Positions 37,601-47,065 of a stretch of 64,000 nt of DNA are shown piece after piece. Under the pieces are notes generated by a model. That model was not told where the DNA came from. It saw only the letters and a list, made by a program, of their open reading frames with translations, and did not search any database. Numbering within the stretch: the first letter of the stretch is position 1; every line of letters starts with the position of its first letter. The DNA is from Pseudomonas koreensis. Its GTDB lineage: Bacteria; Pseudomonadota; Gammaproteobacteria; Pseudomonadales; Pseudomonadaceae. The stretch is taken from NCBI RefSeq assembly GCF_024169245.1, contig NZ_JALJWP010000001.1, positions 2,233,501 through 2,297,500 on the forward strand, written 5' to 3'. A program made the translations under genes and the position numbers.

Positions 37601-38471
37601 GGCTGTTCAGGCTGACGAGAATGCGCCTGATCCACTGGCCTCTGTCGACCCGACAAAAATCCCGGCGCTGGATATCACCCTCAATCAATTGTTCCTCGGT
37701 CCCGATCTGGTCGGTGGCTGGTCGCTGAAAGTAAGGCCGACCGCCAAAGGCATCGCCCTGAACAACCTCGACATGGGTCTCAAAGGCATCCTCCTGCAAG
37801 GCAACGGCGGCTGGGAAGGCACGCCGGGTTCGACCAGCAGTTGGTACAAGGGCCGCATTGGCGGCAAGAATCTGGCTGACGTGCTCAAGGGCTGGGGCTT
37901 CGCGCCGAGCGTGACCAGTGAAGAATTCCACATGGACGTCGACGGCCGCTGGCCGGGTTCGCCGGCGTGGCTGGCGACCAAGCGTTTCTCCGGCACTCTC
38001 GACGCTTCGCTGAACAAGGGCCAGTTCGTTGAAGTGGAGGGCGGCGCCCAGGCGTTGCGGGTGTTCGGCCTGCTCAACTTCAATTCGATCGGCCGGCGCC
38101 TGCGTCTGGATTTCTCCGACCTGTTCGGTAAAGGCTTGAGCTACGACCGGGTCAAAGGTTTGCTGGTGGCGAACAACGGCGTCTACGTTACCCGTGAGCC
38201 GATTCGCCTGACCGGGCCTTCGAGCAACCTTGAGCTGGACGGCACGCTGGACCTGGTTGACGACAAGGTCGATGCGAAATTGCTGGTGACCTTGCCGGTG
38301 ACCAACAACCTGCCGATTGCTGCGCTGATCGTCGGCGCACCGGCGGTTGGCGGCGCGCTATTCCTCATCGACAAGCTGATCGGTGACCGCGTGGCGCGCT
38401 TCGCCAGCGTCAAGTACACCGTCAAAGGCCCATGGAAAGAGCCGAAAATCACCTTCGACAAGCCTTTTTAA
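34668..38471 (+). CDS. yhdP: YhdP-family AsmA-like phospholipid transport protein
   Basis: A 1267-residue inner-membrane-anchored protein: one N-terminal helix (about residues 10-30) followed by a very long periplasmic beta-groove (DUF3971 and AsmA-like C-terminal region). The C-terminus TVKGPWKEPKITFDKPF is typical of the family. In E. coli, YhdP, TamB and YdbH together carry phospholipids to the outer membrane. The ATG at 34668 has GGGAGCC upstream. It follows rng, as in most gammaproteobacteria, and fits the envelope theme of the window (mla and lpt lie 16-20 kb further on). Confidence 0.92.
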   Translation: MERLTRILAALTRWGLGLCALVLVLMALYVSLGRELTPLVAEYRADIEDKASAALGMPLQIGELEGNWSGFAPILLAHDVMVGDGANALRLDRVRVVPDLWASVLAREVRLAHIELNGLKISLKEAEDGTWALEGLPVQKDQPFDAAQLFQRSQMIRQLSVLDSQVTLQPLDHPPMTLTYVGLNLRTGASRQRLDARLTLPDGQPVALSLRSQLRPDQWQNSALEGYASLPQSDWSKWLPERLTQQWNFSEIKAGGELWIDWAEGALQSAALRLNAPQVTGAYAERKPIQINNLALNAYYRNTAEGVKVTLDSLAMSFGETRWESRVQIQQTRASAKAEELWHLQADRLDLTPITPLLNALGPLPQSLATVVERLKVTGGLRNVLLDFRPTATDGNKFGFAANLDNVGFDAYHGAPAARNVSGSLSGNLDGGELRLDSKDFVLHLDPIFAKPWQYLQANARLTWKLDKDGFTLIAPYLKVLGEEGKIAGDFLIRLHFDHSQEDYMDLRVGLVDGDGRYTAKYLPAVLSPALDEWLRTAILKGAVDQGFFQYQGSLNKNAGEADRSISLFFKVHDAELAFQPGWPHVSKVSGDVFIEDSGVRIWASKGQLLDTQVSDVFVNIPHVPAGQNTHLFLDGAFAGGLGDGLKILQDAPIGTGETFAGWEGAGDLNGKLKLDIPLAKGEQPKILVDFKTANARLKLAEPKLELSQLKGDFRFDSNKGLSGQNISARAFDKPVTAQIFADGSPNQIKTRVAASGQVEVKKLTDWLGVTQPLPVSGIIPYQLQLNLSGADSQLMVSSSLKGVAVDLPAPFGMAADVGRDTVFRMTLQGQERRYWVNYDQLANFTFAAPPSNFADGRGELFLGTGEAVLPGAKGLRIRGVLSELDVAPWQDLANKYAGQDPGGSAKQLLSSADIKVGKLTAFGTTLDQASVQINRKPGAWNLALDSQQAKGSASLPDAKGVPIAVNLQYVKLPAPDPAVQADENAPDPLASVDPTKIPALDITLNQLFLGPDLVGGWSLKVRPTAKGIALNNLDMGLKGILLQGNGGWEGTPGSTSSWYKGRIGGKNLADVLKGWGFAPSVTSEEFHMDVDGRWPGSPAWLATKRFSGTLDASLNKGQFVEVEGGAQALRVFGLLNFNSIGRRLRLDFSDLFGKGLSYDRVKGLLVANNGVYVTREPIRLTGPSSNLELDGTLDLVDDKVDAKLLVTLPVTNNLPIAALIVGAPAVGGALFLIDKLIGDRVARFASVKYTVKGPWKEPKITFDKPF

Positions 38472-38489
38472 CTAGCAGACACTACCCCG

Positions 38490-38586
38490 GTAGGAGCTGC
38501 CGAAGGCTCGGGCCGCGATCGGACGATCTTTTGATTTTGTTTTTAAGAGCCAGATCAAAAGATCGCAGCCTTCGGCAGCTCCTACA
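38490..38586. repeat. REPIN, GTAGGAGCTGCCGAAGG family
   Basis: Inverted arms 38490-38520 and 38561-38586 with GATC-rich spacer, between yhdP and the nitrilase-family gene. Confidence 0.85.
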
Positions 38587-38615
38587 CAGTCATATGCAAA
38601 TCCCGAGGAGCGGCC

Positions 38616-39476
38616 ATGTCTTTAGCGGTGATTCAAATGGTCAGCCAGAGTGACGTGCTGGCCAATCTGGCCCAAGCCCGACGCCTGCTTGAACAGGCCG
38701 CCGCCGGCGGTGCGAAACTCGCGGTGCTGCCGGAAAACTTCGCCGCCATGGGCCGTCGCGACGTTGCCGATATCGGCCGCGCTGAGGCTTTGGGCGAAGG
38801 GCCGATCCTGCCCTGGTTGAAACAGACCGCCCGCGACCTCACCTTATGGATAGTCGCCGGTACATTGCCGTTGCCACCGCTGGGTCAACCCTCGGCCAAA
38901 GCCAATGCCTGCTCGCTGTTGGTCAATGAACACGGCGAAATCGTCGCGCGCTATGACAAGCTGCATCTGTTCGATGTCGACGTGGCGGATAATCGCGGCC
39001 GGTACCGCGAATCCGATGACTATGCTTATGGCGGTAATGTAGTGGTGGCCGACACCCCGGTAGGTCGCGTTGGTCTGAGCGTGTGTTATGACTTGCGCTT
39101 CCCGGAGCTGTACAGCGAATTGCGCGCCGCCGGTGCCGAGTTGATTACCGCACCGTCGGCGTTCACTGCCGTGACCGGCGCCGCGCATTGGGATGTGCTG
39201 ATCCGTGCACGGGCCATCGAAACACAGTGTTATGTGCTGGCGGCAGCACAGGGCGGCACCCATCCGGGGCCGCGCGAAACCTTCGGGCATGCGGCGATTG
39301 TCGACCCGTGGGGACGCGTGCTGGCCCAGCAGGATCAAGGCGAGGCGGTGTTGCTGGCCGCACGCGACAGCGATGAACAAGCGTCCATCCGGGCGCGCAT
39401 GCCGGTGACGCGTCATCGGCGGTTTTTCTCGCAGGGCGCCCAGCGGCCTGCTTCAGAACACGAATTTAAGGCGTAA
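38616..39476 (+). CDS. Carbon-nitrogen hydrolase (Nit1/YbeM-like, probable deaminated-glutathione amidase)
   Basis: A 286-residue nitrilase-superfamily amidase. The catalytic triad is visible as E40 (VLPENFA), K115 ([10 protein letters not shown]) and C157 ([10 protein letters not shown]). The DKLHLFDV and [10 protein letters not shown] motifs are those of the Nit1 branch, whose members repair deaminated glutathione; that substrate is inferred. GAGGAGC precedes the ATG. tldD starts four bases after its stop, so the two are probably one operon. Confidence 0.9.
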   Translation: MSLAVIQMVSQSDVLANLAQARRLLEQAAAGGAKLAVLPENFAAMGRRDVADIGRAEALGEGPILPWLKQTARDLTLWIVAGTLPLPPLGQPSAKANACSLLVNEHGEIVARYDKLHLFDVDVADNRGRYRESDDYAYGGNVVVADTPVGRVGLSVCYDLRFPELYSELRAAGAELITAPSAFTAVTGAAHWDVLIRARAIETQCYVLAAAQGGTHPGPRETFGHAAIVDPWGRVLAQQDQGEAVLLAARDSDEQASIRARMPVTRHRRFFSQGAQRPASEHEFKA

Positions 39477-39480
39477 ACCT

Positions 39481-40923
39481 ATGAGCGAGTTGTTGTCCTC
39501 AGTCAGTGATCACCTGTTGGCACCCGGCGGTGTCACGATCGAGAGCCTGCAAGGCGTCCTCGGCGATCTGGCCGGGCCCGGCATCGATGCCGCCGACCTG
39601 TATTTCCAGGGCCAGATTTCCGAGTCGTGGGCGCTGGAAGACGGCATCGTCAAGGAAGGCAGCTTCAACCTCGATCAGGGTGTCGGCGTGCGCGCGCAGT
39701 CCGGTGAGAAAACCGGTTTTGCCTACAGCAACGCGATCACCCTCGAGGCCCTCGGTGCAGCGGCCCGTGCGGCGCGTTCGATCTCCCGCGCCGGGCAGAA
39801 CGGCACCGTGCAGGCGTTCAGCACTCAGGACGTGGCGCAACTGTACGCGCCGGATAATCCGCTGGAAGTGCTCAGCCGCGCCGAAAAAGTTGAATTGCTC
39901 AAGCGCATCGACGTCGCCACCCGTGCGCTAGATCCACGGATCCAGCAGGTCAGCGTGAGCATGGCCGGGGTCTGGGAGCGAATCCTTGTCGCGTCCACCG
40001 ATGGCGGTCTGGCCGCCGATGTGCGACCACTGGTGCGCTTCAATGTCAGCGTCATCGTTGAGCAGAATGGCCGGCGCGAACGCGGCGGGCATGGCGGCGG
40101 CGGGCGTACCGATTACCGCTACTTCCTCGCCGAAGACCGCGCCATGGGCTATGCCCGCGAGGCGCTGCGTCAGGCACTGGTCAATCTGGAAGCGATTCCG
40201 GCGCCGGCCGGTACCCTGCCGGTGGTGCTGGGTTCCGGCTGGTCCGGCGTGCTGCTGCACGAAGCGGTCGGCCATGGTCTGGAAGGCGATTTCAACCGCA
40301 AGGGCAGTTCGGCCTACAGCGGACGCATGGGCGAAATGGTTGCATCGAAACTCTGCACCATTGTCGATGACGGCACCCTGAGCGGTCGTCGCGGTTCGCT
40401 AAGCGTCGACGACGAAGGCACGCCAACCGAGTGCACCACGCTGATCGAAAACGGCGTACTCAAGGGCTACATGCAGGACAAGCTCAACGCGCGGCTGATG
40501 GGCGTGGCGCGTACCGGTAACGGTCGCCGCGAATCCTATGCGCATCTGCCGATGCCGCGCATGACCAACACCTACATGCTCGGCGGCGAAAGCGATCCGG
40601 CGGAAATCATCGCCTCGGTGAAGAAGGGCATCTACTGCGCCAACCTCGGCGGCGGTCAGGTCGACATCACCAGTGGCAAGTTCGTGTTTTCCACCAGCGA
40701 GGCCTATCTGATCGAGGACGGCAAGATCACCGCGCCGGTCAAAGGCGCGACGTTGATCGGCAACGGCCCCGAGGCGATGAGCCGGGTGTCGATGGTCGGT
40801 AACGATCTGGCGCTGGACAGCGGTGTGGGCACGTGCGGCAAGGATGGGCAGTCGGTGCCGGTGGGTGTCGGCCAGCCAACGCTGAAAATCGATGCGATCA
40901 CCGTGGGTGGCACGGGCGCATAA
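39481..40923 (+). CDS. tldD: Metalloprotease TldD
   Basis: A 480-residue subunit of the TldD/TldE protease, which trims unfolded peptides such as microcin B17 precursor and degrades CcdA. The zinc motif HEAVGH is at residues 260-265, inside a Gly-rich stretch, with a third ligand expected near the C-terminal Cys region. The partner gene pmbA (tldE) lies 740 bases downstream, separated by a REPIN and the divergently read yjgA. Confidence 0.96.
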   Translation: MSELLSSVSDHLLAPGGVTIESLQGVLGDLAGPGIDAADLYFQGQISESWALEDGIVKEGSFNLDQGVGVRAQSGEKTGFAYSNAITLEALGAAARAARSISRAGQNGTVQAFSTQDVAQLYAPDNPLEVLSRAEKVELLKRIDVATRALDPRIQQVSVSMAGVWERILVASTDGGLAADVRPLVRFNVSVIVEQNGRRERGGHGGGGRTDYRYFLAEDRAMGYAREALRQALVNLEAIPAPAGTLPVVLGSGWSGVLLHEAVGHGLEGDFNRKGSSAYSGRMGEMVASKLCTIVDDGTLSGRRGSLSVDDEGTPTECTTLIENGVLKGYMQDKLNARLMGVARTGNGRRESYAHLPMPRMTNTYMLGGESDPAEIIASVKKGIYCANLGGGQVDITSGKFVFSTSEAYLIEDGKITAPVKGATLIGNGPEAMSRVSMVGNDLALDSGVGTCGKDGQSVPVGVGQPTLKIDAITVGGTGA

Positions 40924-40932
40924 GGAGATGTA

Positions 40933-41017
40933 TGTAGGAGCTGCCGAAGGCTGCGATCTGTTGATCTTGCTTTTAACAATCAACGTCAAAAGATCGCAGC
41001 CTTCGGCAGCTCCTACA
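40933..41017. repeat. REPIN, GTAGGAGCTGCCGAAGG family
   Basis: Inverted arms 40933-40958 and 40992-41017, between the convergent tldD and yjgA genes. Confidence 0.85.
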
Positions 41018-41029
41018 GGGGCGAGAATA

Positions 41030-41554
41030 TCAACGCAGGCCGCGTTGAGTCTCGTCCAGCTCCCGAATGTATTTGAAGATCTTGCGGCTCGAAGCAGGCG
41101 GTTTGTTTTGCGCAACCTCATGCTGGGCCTGACGGATCAGGGAACGCAATTGCTGGCGATCGGCGTCCGGGTACTCGACGACGAATTTCTCCAGCACGGC
41201 GTCATCGCCCGCGATCAGGCGGTCACGCCAACGTTCCAGATTATGGAAACGCTCGTTGTACTGGCGAGTGGAGGCATCGAGTTGATCGAGCAGAGTCAGA
41301 ATCGCGTCAGTGTCCTGATCGCGCATCAGTTTGCCGATGAACTGCAAATGCCGTTTACGCGCGATGTTCGCGGTGTGCTTGGGCGCATCGGCCAGTGCCC
41401 GGCGCAGAGCGTCGGTCAAGGGCAGTTTGGCGACCAGATCAGGCTTGAGTGTGGTCAGGCGCTCGCCGAGGTCAACCAGCGCATGCAACTCGCGTTTGAC
41501 CTGAGATTTGCTTTTTTCTCCCGTATCGAGGGAGTCGTCGTAAGAATCAACCAT
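41030..41554 (-). CDS. yjgA: Ribosome biogenesis factor YjgA/DarP (DUF615)
   Basis: A 174-residue highly charged helical protein of the DUF615 family, which binds late 50S ribosomal precursors. Family motifs [35 protein letters not shown] and the C-terminal [12 protein letters not shown] are present. The ATG at 41554 marks the conserved MVDSYDD start, though its ribosome site is poor; the open frame continues far upstream only because there is no stop. It lies between tldD and pmbA, on the opposite strand, the usual Pseudomonas order. Confidence 0.93.
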   Translation of the reverse strand: MVDSYDDSLDTGEKSKSQVKRELHALVDLGERLTTLKPDLVAKLPLTDALRRALADAPKHTANIARKRHLQFIGKLMRDQDTDAILTLLDQLDASTRQYNERFHNLERWRDRLIAGDDAVLEKFVVEYPDADRQQLRSLIRQAQHEVAQNKPPASSRKIFKYIRELDETQRGLR

Positions 41555-41662
41555 GGTGGCAGTCCGCAAAGAAACGCCGCCATGATAACCAGTCGGGGGC
41601 CGCTTGTCCGGCCCGGTCGCTCGATGACCCCAGCCGAAAGCAGAATTTGAGTGGAGATGAGC

Positions 41663-43009
41663 ATGAGTGCAGTTCAAAGCGTCGGCCCGCAGGCATTGCC
41701 GGCACTGCAAGAACAGGTCGAGCAGATCATCGCCGAAGCCAAGCGCCAGGGCGCCAGCGCCTGTGAAGTGGCGGTGTCGCTGGAGCAGGGCCTGTCGACC
41801 TCGGTGCGTCAGCGCGAGGTCGAAACCGTTGAATTCAATCGTGATCAGGGCTTTGGCATCACCCTGTACGTCGGCCAGCGCAAAGGCTCGGCCAGCACCT
41901 CGGCCACTGGCCCTGAAGCGATTCGTGAAACGGTCGCAGCAGCGCTGGCCATCGCCAGACACACTTCCGAGGATGAAGCCTCGGGCCTCGCCGATGCGGC
42001 ACTGATGGCCAGGGATGTGCAGGATTTCGACCTGTTCCACGAGTGGGACATCACCCCGGAGCAAGCCATCGAGAAGGCCCTGCTCTGCGAGGCCGCGGCG
42101 TTCGACGCCGATGCGCGGATCAAGAACGCCGACGGCACCACCCTCAGCACCCATCAGGGCTGCCGGGTTTATGGCAACAGCCACGGTTTTATCGGTGGTT
42201 ACGCGTCGACCCGGCACAGCCTGAGTTGCGTGATGATCGCTGAAGCCGATGGCCAAATGCAGCGTGATTACTGGTATGACGTCAATCGCCAGGGCAGTCT
42301 GCTCGCCGATCCGGTGAGCATCGGTCAGCGAGCTGCGCAGCGGGCGGCCAGCCGTCTGGGCGCGCGTCCGGTGCCGACCTGCGAAGTGCCGGTGCTGTTT
42401 TCCGCGGAACTGGCGGGCGGCCTGTTCGGCAGCTTCCTCTCGGCAGTGTCCGGTGGCAGCCTGTATCGCAAATCGTCGTTTCTCGAAGGCACCCTGGGGC
42501 AGAAACTGTTTCCGGAATGGCTGACCATCGATGAGCGTCCGCATCTGATGCGCGCCATGGGCAGTGCTTCCTACGACGGTGACGGCCTGGCCACCTACGC
42601 AAAACCGTTCGTCGAGAAGGGCGAGTTGGTCTCGTACATCCTCGGTACTTACTCGGGGCGCAAACTGGGCATGCCAAGCACCGCCAATGCGGGCGGTGTG
42701 CACAATCTTTTCGTCACCCATGGCGATGAGGATCAGGCAGCGCTGTTGAAACGCATGGGCCGAGGCCTGCTGGTTACCGAGTTGATGGGCCATGGCTTGA
42801 ACATGGTGACTGGCGACTACTCGCGCGGGGCGGCGGGTTTCTGGGTCGAGAACGGCGAGATCCAGTTCGCCGTGCAGGAAGTGACCATCGCCGGCAACAT
42901 GCGCGACATGTTCAAGCAGATTGTTGCGGTGGGTAATGATCTTGAGCTGCGCAGCAACATCCGCACCGGTTCAGTGTTGATCGAACGGATGACTGTCGCC
43001 GGCAGCTGA
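41663..43009 (+). CDS. pmbA: Metalloprotease TldE/PmbA
   Basis: A 448-residue partner of TldD; it lacks a zinc motif, as usual for TldE, and forms a heterodimer with TldD. Conserved segments include [15 protein letters not shown] near the N-terminus and [16 protein letters not shown] and [20 protein letters not shown] in the C-terminal half. The ATG at 41663 has GGAG eight bases upstream. A strong bidirectional terminator follows. Confidence 0.95.
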   Translation: MSAVQSVGPQALPALQEQVEQIIAEAKRQGASACEVAVSLEQGLSTSVRQREVETVEFNRDQGFGITLYVGQRKGSASTSATGPEAIRETVAAALAIARHTSEDEASGLADAALMARDVQDFDLFHEWDITPEQAIEKALLCEAAAFDADARIKNADGTTLSTHQGCRVYGNSHGFIGGYASTRHSLSCVMIAEADGQMQRDYWYDVNRQGSLLADPVSIGQRAAQRAASRLGARPVPTCEVPVLFSAELAGGLFGSFLSAVSGGSLYRKSSFLEGTLGQKLFPEWLTIDERPHLMRAMGSASYDGDGLATYAKPFVEKGELVSYILGTYSGRKLGMPSTANAGGVHNLFVTHGDEDQAALLKRMGRGLLVTELMGHGLNMVTGDYSRGAAGFWVENGEIQFAVQEVTIAGNMRDMFKQIVAVGNDLELRSNIRTGSVLIERMTVAGS

Positions 43010-43030
43010 TTCCGAATCCGCTAAACCAAA

Positions 43031-43067
43031 AAGGCGCGCCATCCGATCTGGATGGCGCGCCTTTTTT
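43031..43067 (+). terminator. Strong terminator after pmbA
   Basis: AAGGCGCGCCATCC and GGATGGCGCGCCTT form a perfect 14-bp stem with loop GATCT, followed by six Ts. As precede it, so it could work in both directions. Confidence 0.92.
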
Positions 43068-43089
43068 GTTGGTTTCACTGCGATTTCCC

Positions 43090-43178
43090 TGTGGGAGCGA
43101 GCCTGCTCGCGAAAGCGGTGGATCAGTTGTAAATGTACTGACTGACACAGCGCATTCGCGAGCAGGCTTGCTCCCACA
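43090..43178. repeat. REPIN, GTGGGAGCGAGCC family
   Basis: Inverted arms 43090-43113 and 43155-43178, between the pmbA terminator and the Fur box of the fagA operon. Confidence 0.85.
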
Positions 43179-43203
43179 AGCGAACAGCGCAAACTTGCAT
43201 GCT

Positions 43204-43240
43204 TGTGTTGGTTCTCATTATCATCTAATAATAAATCTCA
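43204..43240 (+). promoter_or_regulatory. Fur box of the fagA-fumC-sodA operon
   Basis: The 19-mer ending TTCTCATTATC (43204-43222) matches the Fur consensus at 12 of 19 positions, including the whole TCATTATC half, and a second AT-rich match (ATCTAATAATAAATC) follows. It lies 22-58 bases before the fagA start. The same operon is Fur-controlled in P. aeruginosa. Confidence 0.75.
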
Positions 43241-43261
43241 TCTCCGAACGAGTCCCGGATC

Positions 43262-43669
43262 ATGAGTTCTGCCTTGCACGAGCAGCCCTACCTCGAAAGC
43301 TGGCGCTGGATGAGCCGCCAGATCCGTTGCGCACTGGATCCTGACGAACCGCGTCTGATCGAACACTATCTCGCCGAAGGGCGCTATCTGTCCTGTTGCA
43401 CAGCCACTTCGCCCTGGACCGTCGCCGAAACGTCTTTCCGTCTGCTGCTCGACACGGCCACCGACACCGCGTTGCCGTGGCACTGGCGCAGCGTCTGTCT
43501 CGACCAAGCCTGGCGCCCGTTGCGGGACATGGAGCGCCTGTCGCTGTGCCAATGCCGCCTGCAGCGCTGGCAACGCTACACCTGGCAGCTCGCCACCTGC
43601 GAGTTGCAACCGTCGATTCCTCTCATTGATTTGCTGCAAGGACATTCGAATGACCAAGACACGTATTGA
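43262..43669 (+). CDS. fagA: FagA, Fur-associated protein of unknown function
   Basis: A 135-residue small protein rich in Trp, Cys and Arg (LESWRWMSRQIRCALDPDEP near the start, SLCQCRLQRWQRYTW near residue 100). It has no signal peptide. It is recognised by position: in P. aeruginosa fagA is the first gene of the iron-repressed fagA-fumC-orfX-sodA operon. The four or five Cys residues might bind a metal, but nothing more can be said of its function. It overlaps the fumC start by 20 bases. Confidence 0.82.
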   Translation: MSSALHEQPYLESWRWMSRQIRCALDPDEPRLIEHYLAEGRYLSCCTATSPWTVAETSFRLLLDTATDTALPWHWRSVCLDQAWRPLRDMERLSLCQCRLQRWQRYTWQLATCELQPSIPLIDLLQGHSNDQDTY

Positions 43670-45026
43670 GCGCGACAGCATGGGCGAGCTGCAGGTGCCG
43701 GTCGACGCGCTCTACGGCGCGCAGACCCAGCGTGCAGTGGACAACTTCCCGATCAGCGGCAAGCCTATGCCGACGCAGTTCATCCGCGCGCTGATTCTTG
43801 CCAAAGCCGCTGCCGCGCGCGCCAACGTCGAGCTGAACCAGATCAGCGCTTCGCAAGGCAAAGCCATCAGCGACGCCGCGCAAGGTCTGCTCGAAGGCGA
43901 TTTCATGCAGCATTTTCCGGTGGATATCTTCCAGACCGGCTCCGGCACCAGCTCGAACATGAACGCCAACGAAGTGATCGCCACACTGGCCAGCCGCATG
44001 CTCGGCGAGCCGGTCAATGCCAACGATCACGTCAACTGCGGGCAGAGCAGCAACGACATCATCCCGACCACCATTCACGTCAGCGCCGCGCTGGCGCTGC
44101 ATGAACAATTGCTGCCAGCGCTGTTGCATCTGGTCCAGGTCATCGAGCGCAAGGCCGAACAGGTGCACCACCATGTCAAAACCGGGCGCACCCACCTGAT
44201 GGACGCGATGCCGGTGCGCATGAGCCAGGTGCTCAACGGCTGGGCGCAGCAGCTCAAGGCCAACATCGGGCATCTGCAGGATTTGCTGCCGAGTCTGCAA
44301 GCGTTGGCGCAGGGCGGCACCGCCGTGGGCACCGGGATCAATGCGCATCCGGAGTTTGCCGCGCGATTCAGTCGGCATCTGAGCCAATTGACCGACGTGC
44401 AATTCACCCCCGGCAAGGATCTCTTCGCTTTGATCGGCTCGCAGGACACCGCCGTCGCTGTCTCCGGCCAACTCAAGGCCATCGCCGTCTCGCTGATGAA
44501 AATCGCCAATGATCTGCGCTGGATGAACTCCGGCCCGCTGGCCGGTCTCGGCGAAATCGAACTCGAAGCGCTGCAGCCGGGTTCGTCGATCATGCCCGGC
44601 AAGGTCAACCCGGTGATTCCGGAAGCCACCGCCATGGTCGCCGCGCAAGTGATCGGCAACGACTCGGTGATCACCGTGGCCGGTCAATCCGGCAATTTCG
44701 AACTGAACGTGATGCTGCCGATCATCGCGCAGAACCTGCTGAGCAGTATCGAACTGCTGGCCAATTCCAGTCGCCTGCTCGGTGACAAGGCGATTGCCAG
44801 CTTCAAGGTCAACGAATCGCGCTTGCAAGAAGCGTTGTCGCGCAACCCGATTCTGGTCACCGCCCTCAACCCCATCATCGGCTACCAGAAAGCTGCCGAC
44901 ATCGCCAAGCAGGCTTACCGGGAAGGCCGCGCGGTGATCGACGTTGCTCTGGAACACACAGACCTGTCGCGCAGCCAGCTGGAAGAGTTGCTCAACCCCG
45001 AGAAGCTCACCGCCGGCGGCGTGTAA
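43650..45026 (+). CDS. fumC: Class II fumarate hydratase (iron-independent)
   Basis: A 458-residue fumarase converting fumarate and malate in the TCA cycle without an Fe-S cluster. The superfamily signature GSSIMPGKVNP is at residues 311-321, SGTSSNMNANE near 98-108 and the NCGQSSND segment near 129-136. The ATG at 43650 has AAGGAC upstream. Its place in a Fur-controlled operon fits replacement of iron-dependent fumarase when iron is scarce. Confidence 0.96.
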   Translation: MTKTRIERDSMGELQVPVDALYGAQTQRAVDNFPISGKPMPTQFIRALILAKAAAARANVELNQISASQGKAISDAAQGLLEGDFMQHFPVDIFQTGSGTSSNMNANEVIATLASRMLGEPVNANDHVNCGQSSNDIIPTTIHVSAALALHEQLLPALLHLVQVIERKAEQVHHHVKTGRTHLMDAMPVRMSQVLNGWAQQLKANIGHLQDLLPSLQALAQGGTAVGTGINAHPEFAARFSRHLSQLTDVQFTPGKDLFALIGSQDTAVAVSGQLKAIAVSLMKIANDLRWMNSGPLAGLGEIELEALQPGSSIMPGKVNPVIPEATAMVAAQVIGNDSVITVAGQSGNFELNVMLPIIAQNLLSSIELLANSSRLLGDKAIASFKVNESRLQEALSRNPILVTALNPIIGYQKAADIAKQAYREGRAVIDVALEHTDLSRSQLEELLNPEKLTAGGV

Positions 45027-45053
45027 AACCTGCAACCGCTTTGGAGGATCACC

Positions 45054-45494
45054 ATGGAGCACTGGAAACGCACGATCGAACGGGCCAATCGCTGCTTCAT
45101 GCTGGGCGAATTGATCGACGCCCGCGAGGCTTACCTGCAAGCCCTGGCCCTGGCGCAAGTGCTGTTCGAACGCTGGACGGATGCCGACGAAGCGGTGGCG
45201 GCCTGCGTCGTCTCGCATCACAACCTCGCCGACCTGCATCTGCGCCTGAACCAACCGGAGGAGAGCGCCGAATATCTCTGCGCCATCCACCAACGCCTGT
45301 TGCAGACCATGCAGGACGAACGCCTGCGCCCGGCCCTGCGTGAGGCGGCGTTGCGCCAGAGCAGCAAGACCTACGTCGAACTGTTGAATTTCATCAGTGA
45401 GCACGGTGAATACCCGCGCACCCAACGCCTGCTGCATCCCGACACCGGCAATGCCCGCCGCGCCTCAACTTCTCATCAGCATGGAGTCCATTGA
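45054..45494 (+). CDS. Hypothetical helical (TPR-like) protein of the fagA operon
   Basis: A 146-residue, mainly helical protein. Residues about 5-115 have a TPR-like pattern ([21 protein letters not shown], then [19 protein letters not shown]). His is frequent near the C-terminus (TSHQHGVH) and may bind metal. It matches orfX (PA4469) of the P. aeruginosa fumC-sodA operon by position and length. A TTGGAGGATC ribosome site precedes it; sodA begins two bases after its stop. Function unknown, perhaps help in metal loading or stability of the neighbouring enzymes (inference). Confidence 0.8.
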   Translation: MEHWKRTIERANRCFMLGELIDAREAYLQALALAQVLFERWTDADEAVAACVVSHHNLADLHLRLNQPEESAEYLCAIHQRLLQTMQDERLRPALREAALRQSSKTYVELLNFISEHGEYPRTQRLLHPDTGNARRASTSHQHGVH

Positions 45495-45495
45495 A

Positions 45496-46107
45496 ATGGC
45501 TTTTACCTTGCCTGCCTTGCCTTACGCCTACGATGCCCTCGAACCGCACATCGATGCGCAGACGATGGAGATTCATTACACCAAGCACCACCAGACCTAC
45601 ATCAATAACCTCAACGCGGCGGTTGAAGGCACCGAGTTTGCCGAGTGGCCGGTGGAAAAGCTCGTCGCCAGCGTTGAGCAACTGCCGGAAAAACTTCGCG
45701 CGGCGGTGATCAACCAGGGCGGCGGTCACGCCAATCATTCGCTGTTCTGGGAAGTGATGGTGCCCAACGGCGGCGGCAAGCCCGACGGCGCTTTGGCCAA
45801 GGCCATCGACGAGCAACTGGGCGGACTCGACAGTTTCAAGGAAGCGTTTACCAAAGCCGCGCTGACCCGCTTCGGCAGTGGCTGGGCCTGGCTCAGCGTG
45901 ACCCCGGAGAAAAAGCTCATCGTGGAAAGCAGTGGCAACCAGGACAGTCCGTTGATGAACGGCAATACCCCGATTCTCGGTCTCGACGTCTGGGAGCACG
46001 CCTACTACCTGCGCTACCAGAACCGTCGTCCGGAATACATCAACGCCTTTTACAACGTGATCAACTGGCCGGAAGTTGCTGCGCGCTATCAGGCCGCACT
46101 GGTTTAA
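45496..46107 (+). CDS. sodA: Manganese superoxide dismutase
   Basis: A 203-residue cytoplasmic SodA dismutating superoxide. Metal ligands are H27 (IHYTKHH), H81 ([10 protein letters not shown]), D164 and H168 (DVWEHAYY). The [10 protein letters not shown] and GNQDSP segments indicate the Mn form. The ATG at 45496 follows GGAG. Its position in a Fur-repressed operon means Mn-SOD is made when iron for Fe-SOD is lacking. Confidence 0.96.
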   Translation: MAFTLPALPYAYDALEPHIDAQTMEIHYTKHHQTYINNLNAAVEGTEFAEWPVEKLVASVEQLPEKLRAAVINQGGGHANHSLFWEVMVPNGGGKPDGALAKAIDEQLGGLDSFKEAFTKAALTRFGSGWAWLSVTPEKKLIVESSGNQDSPLMNGNTPILGLDVWEHAYYLRYQNRRPEYINAFYNVINWPEVAARYQAALV

Positions 46108-46137
46108 GCCTCCAATAAAAACAATCCAGGGCTGACT

Positions 46138-47031
46138 ATGGGCACTGAAACACTGGCGATTGGCAGCGGACGGATGTTTCGTTACGCGGTGGGCTCGCTG
46201 TTGCTGTTGGCGGGGATGACTTTGCTGGTCGCCCACGGTTTGCACTGGCTGAATCTGGAACCGAAGCTTCTGCGCGCGCTGCAGGGCGGCGCTATTTGTG
46301 CCTTGGGCACGGCACTCGGCGCGGTGCCGGTGCTGATAATTCGGCGTATGCCGCAGGCACTCAGCGACACCTTGCTGGGATTCGGTGCCGGGGTGATGCT
46401 GGCGGCGACGGCGTTTTCGCTGATCGTGCCGGGCATCGCTGCGGCTGAGAGTCTTGGCCTGACGCCGTGGGCCGCCAGTGGCCTGATCTGCTTTGGCATC
46501 CTGCTCGGCGCCTTCGGCCTGTATCTGGTGGATCGCAGAGTTTCCGGTGCCACGCCGGAGATGCTCGTCGGCACGCTTGAGCGTCCGGTTATTCCACCGC
46601 GCATCTGGCTGTTCGTGTTCGCCATCATCGCGCACAACATTCCGGAAGGCATGGCGGTCGGCGTGTCTGCCGGTGGCGGCATGGCAGACGCCGACAGTCT
46701 GGCGATGGGCATCGCGTTGCAGGATGTGCCGGAAGGTCTGGTGATTGCGTTGGTGCTGGCCGGGGCGGGGATGTCGCGGGTCAGGGCCTTTCTGATCGGC
46801 GCGGCGTCAGGGCTGGTCGAACCGGTGTTCGCGTTGTTATGCGCGTGGCTGGTCAGTCTGGCTCAAGTGCTGTTGCCACTGGGGCTGGCGCTGGCGGCCG
46901 GGGCGATGTTGCTGGTGGTGACCCACGAAGTGATTCCGGAGTCGCGTCGTCATGGGCATGACAAGCTGGCGAGTCTTGGTTTGTTGATCGGGTTTTGTCT
47001 GATGATGGTGATGGATACGGCGTTGGGTTGA
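46138..47031 (+). CDS. ZIP-family metal transporter
   Basis: A 297-residue inner membrane protein with eight predicted helices. The metal-binding helices carry HNIPEGMAVGVSAGG (about residues 164-178) and ALQDVPEGLVIALVL (about 195-209), the paired motifs of the ZIP family. It follows sodA by 30 bases on the same strand, as PA4467 does in P. aeruginosa, so it may bring in Mn2+ for SodA or Zn2+/Fe2+; the metal is not determined by the sequence. Confidence 0.88.
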   Translation: MGTETLAIGSGRMFRYAVGSLLLLAGMTLLVAHGLHWLNLEPKLLRALQGGAICALGTALGAVPVLIIRRMPQALSDTLLGFGAGVMLAATAFSLIVPGIAAAESLGLTPWAASGLICFGILLGAFGLYLVDRRVSGATPEMLVGTLERPVIPPRIWLFVFAIIAHNIPEGMAVGVSAGGGMADADSLAMGIALQDVPEGLVIALVLAGAGMSRVRAFLIGAASGLVEPVFALLCAWLVSLAQVLLPLGLALAAGAMLLVVTHEVIPESRRHGHDKLASLGLLIGFCLMMVMDTALG

Positions 47032-47034
47032 ATG

Positions 47035-47060
47035 GAGGCGAGGAACATTGTCCTCGCCTC
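47035..47060. terminator. Hairpin between the convergent ZIP and ptsO genes
   Basis: GAGGCGAGGA and TCCTCGCCTC form a perfect 10-bp stem with a 6-base loop, in the 34 bases separating the two convergent stop codons. No U-run follows on either strand. Confidence 0.5.
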
Positions 47061-47065
47061 AAGGA

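Noticed and set aside
35604..37931. 775-codon open frame antisense to yhdP (also similar frames at 13223-14965, 32871-35006 and 43623-45437)
   Set aside because: No start signal or family match; each lies fully opposite a recognised gene or a pair of genes.
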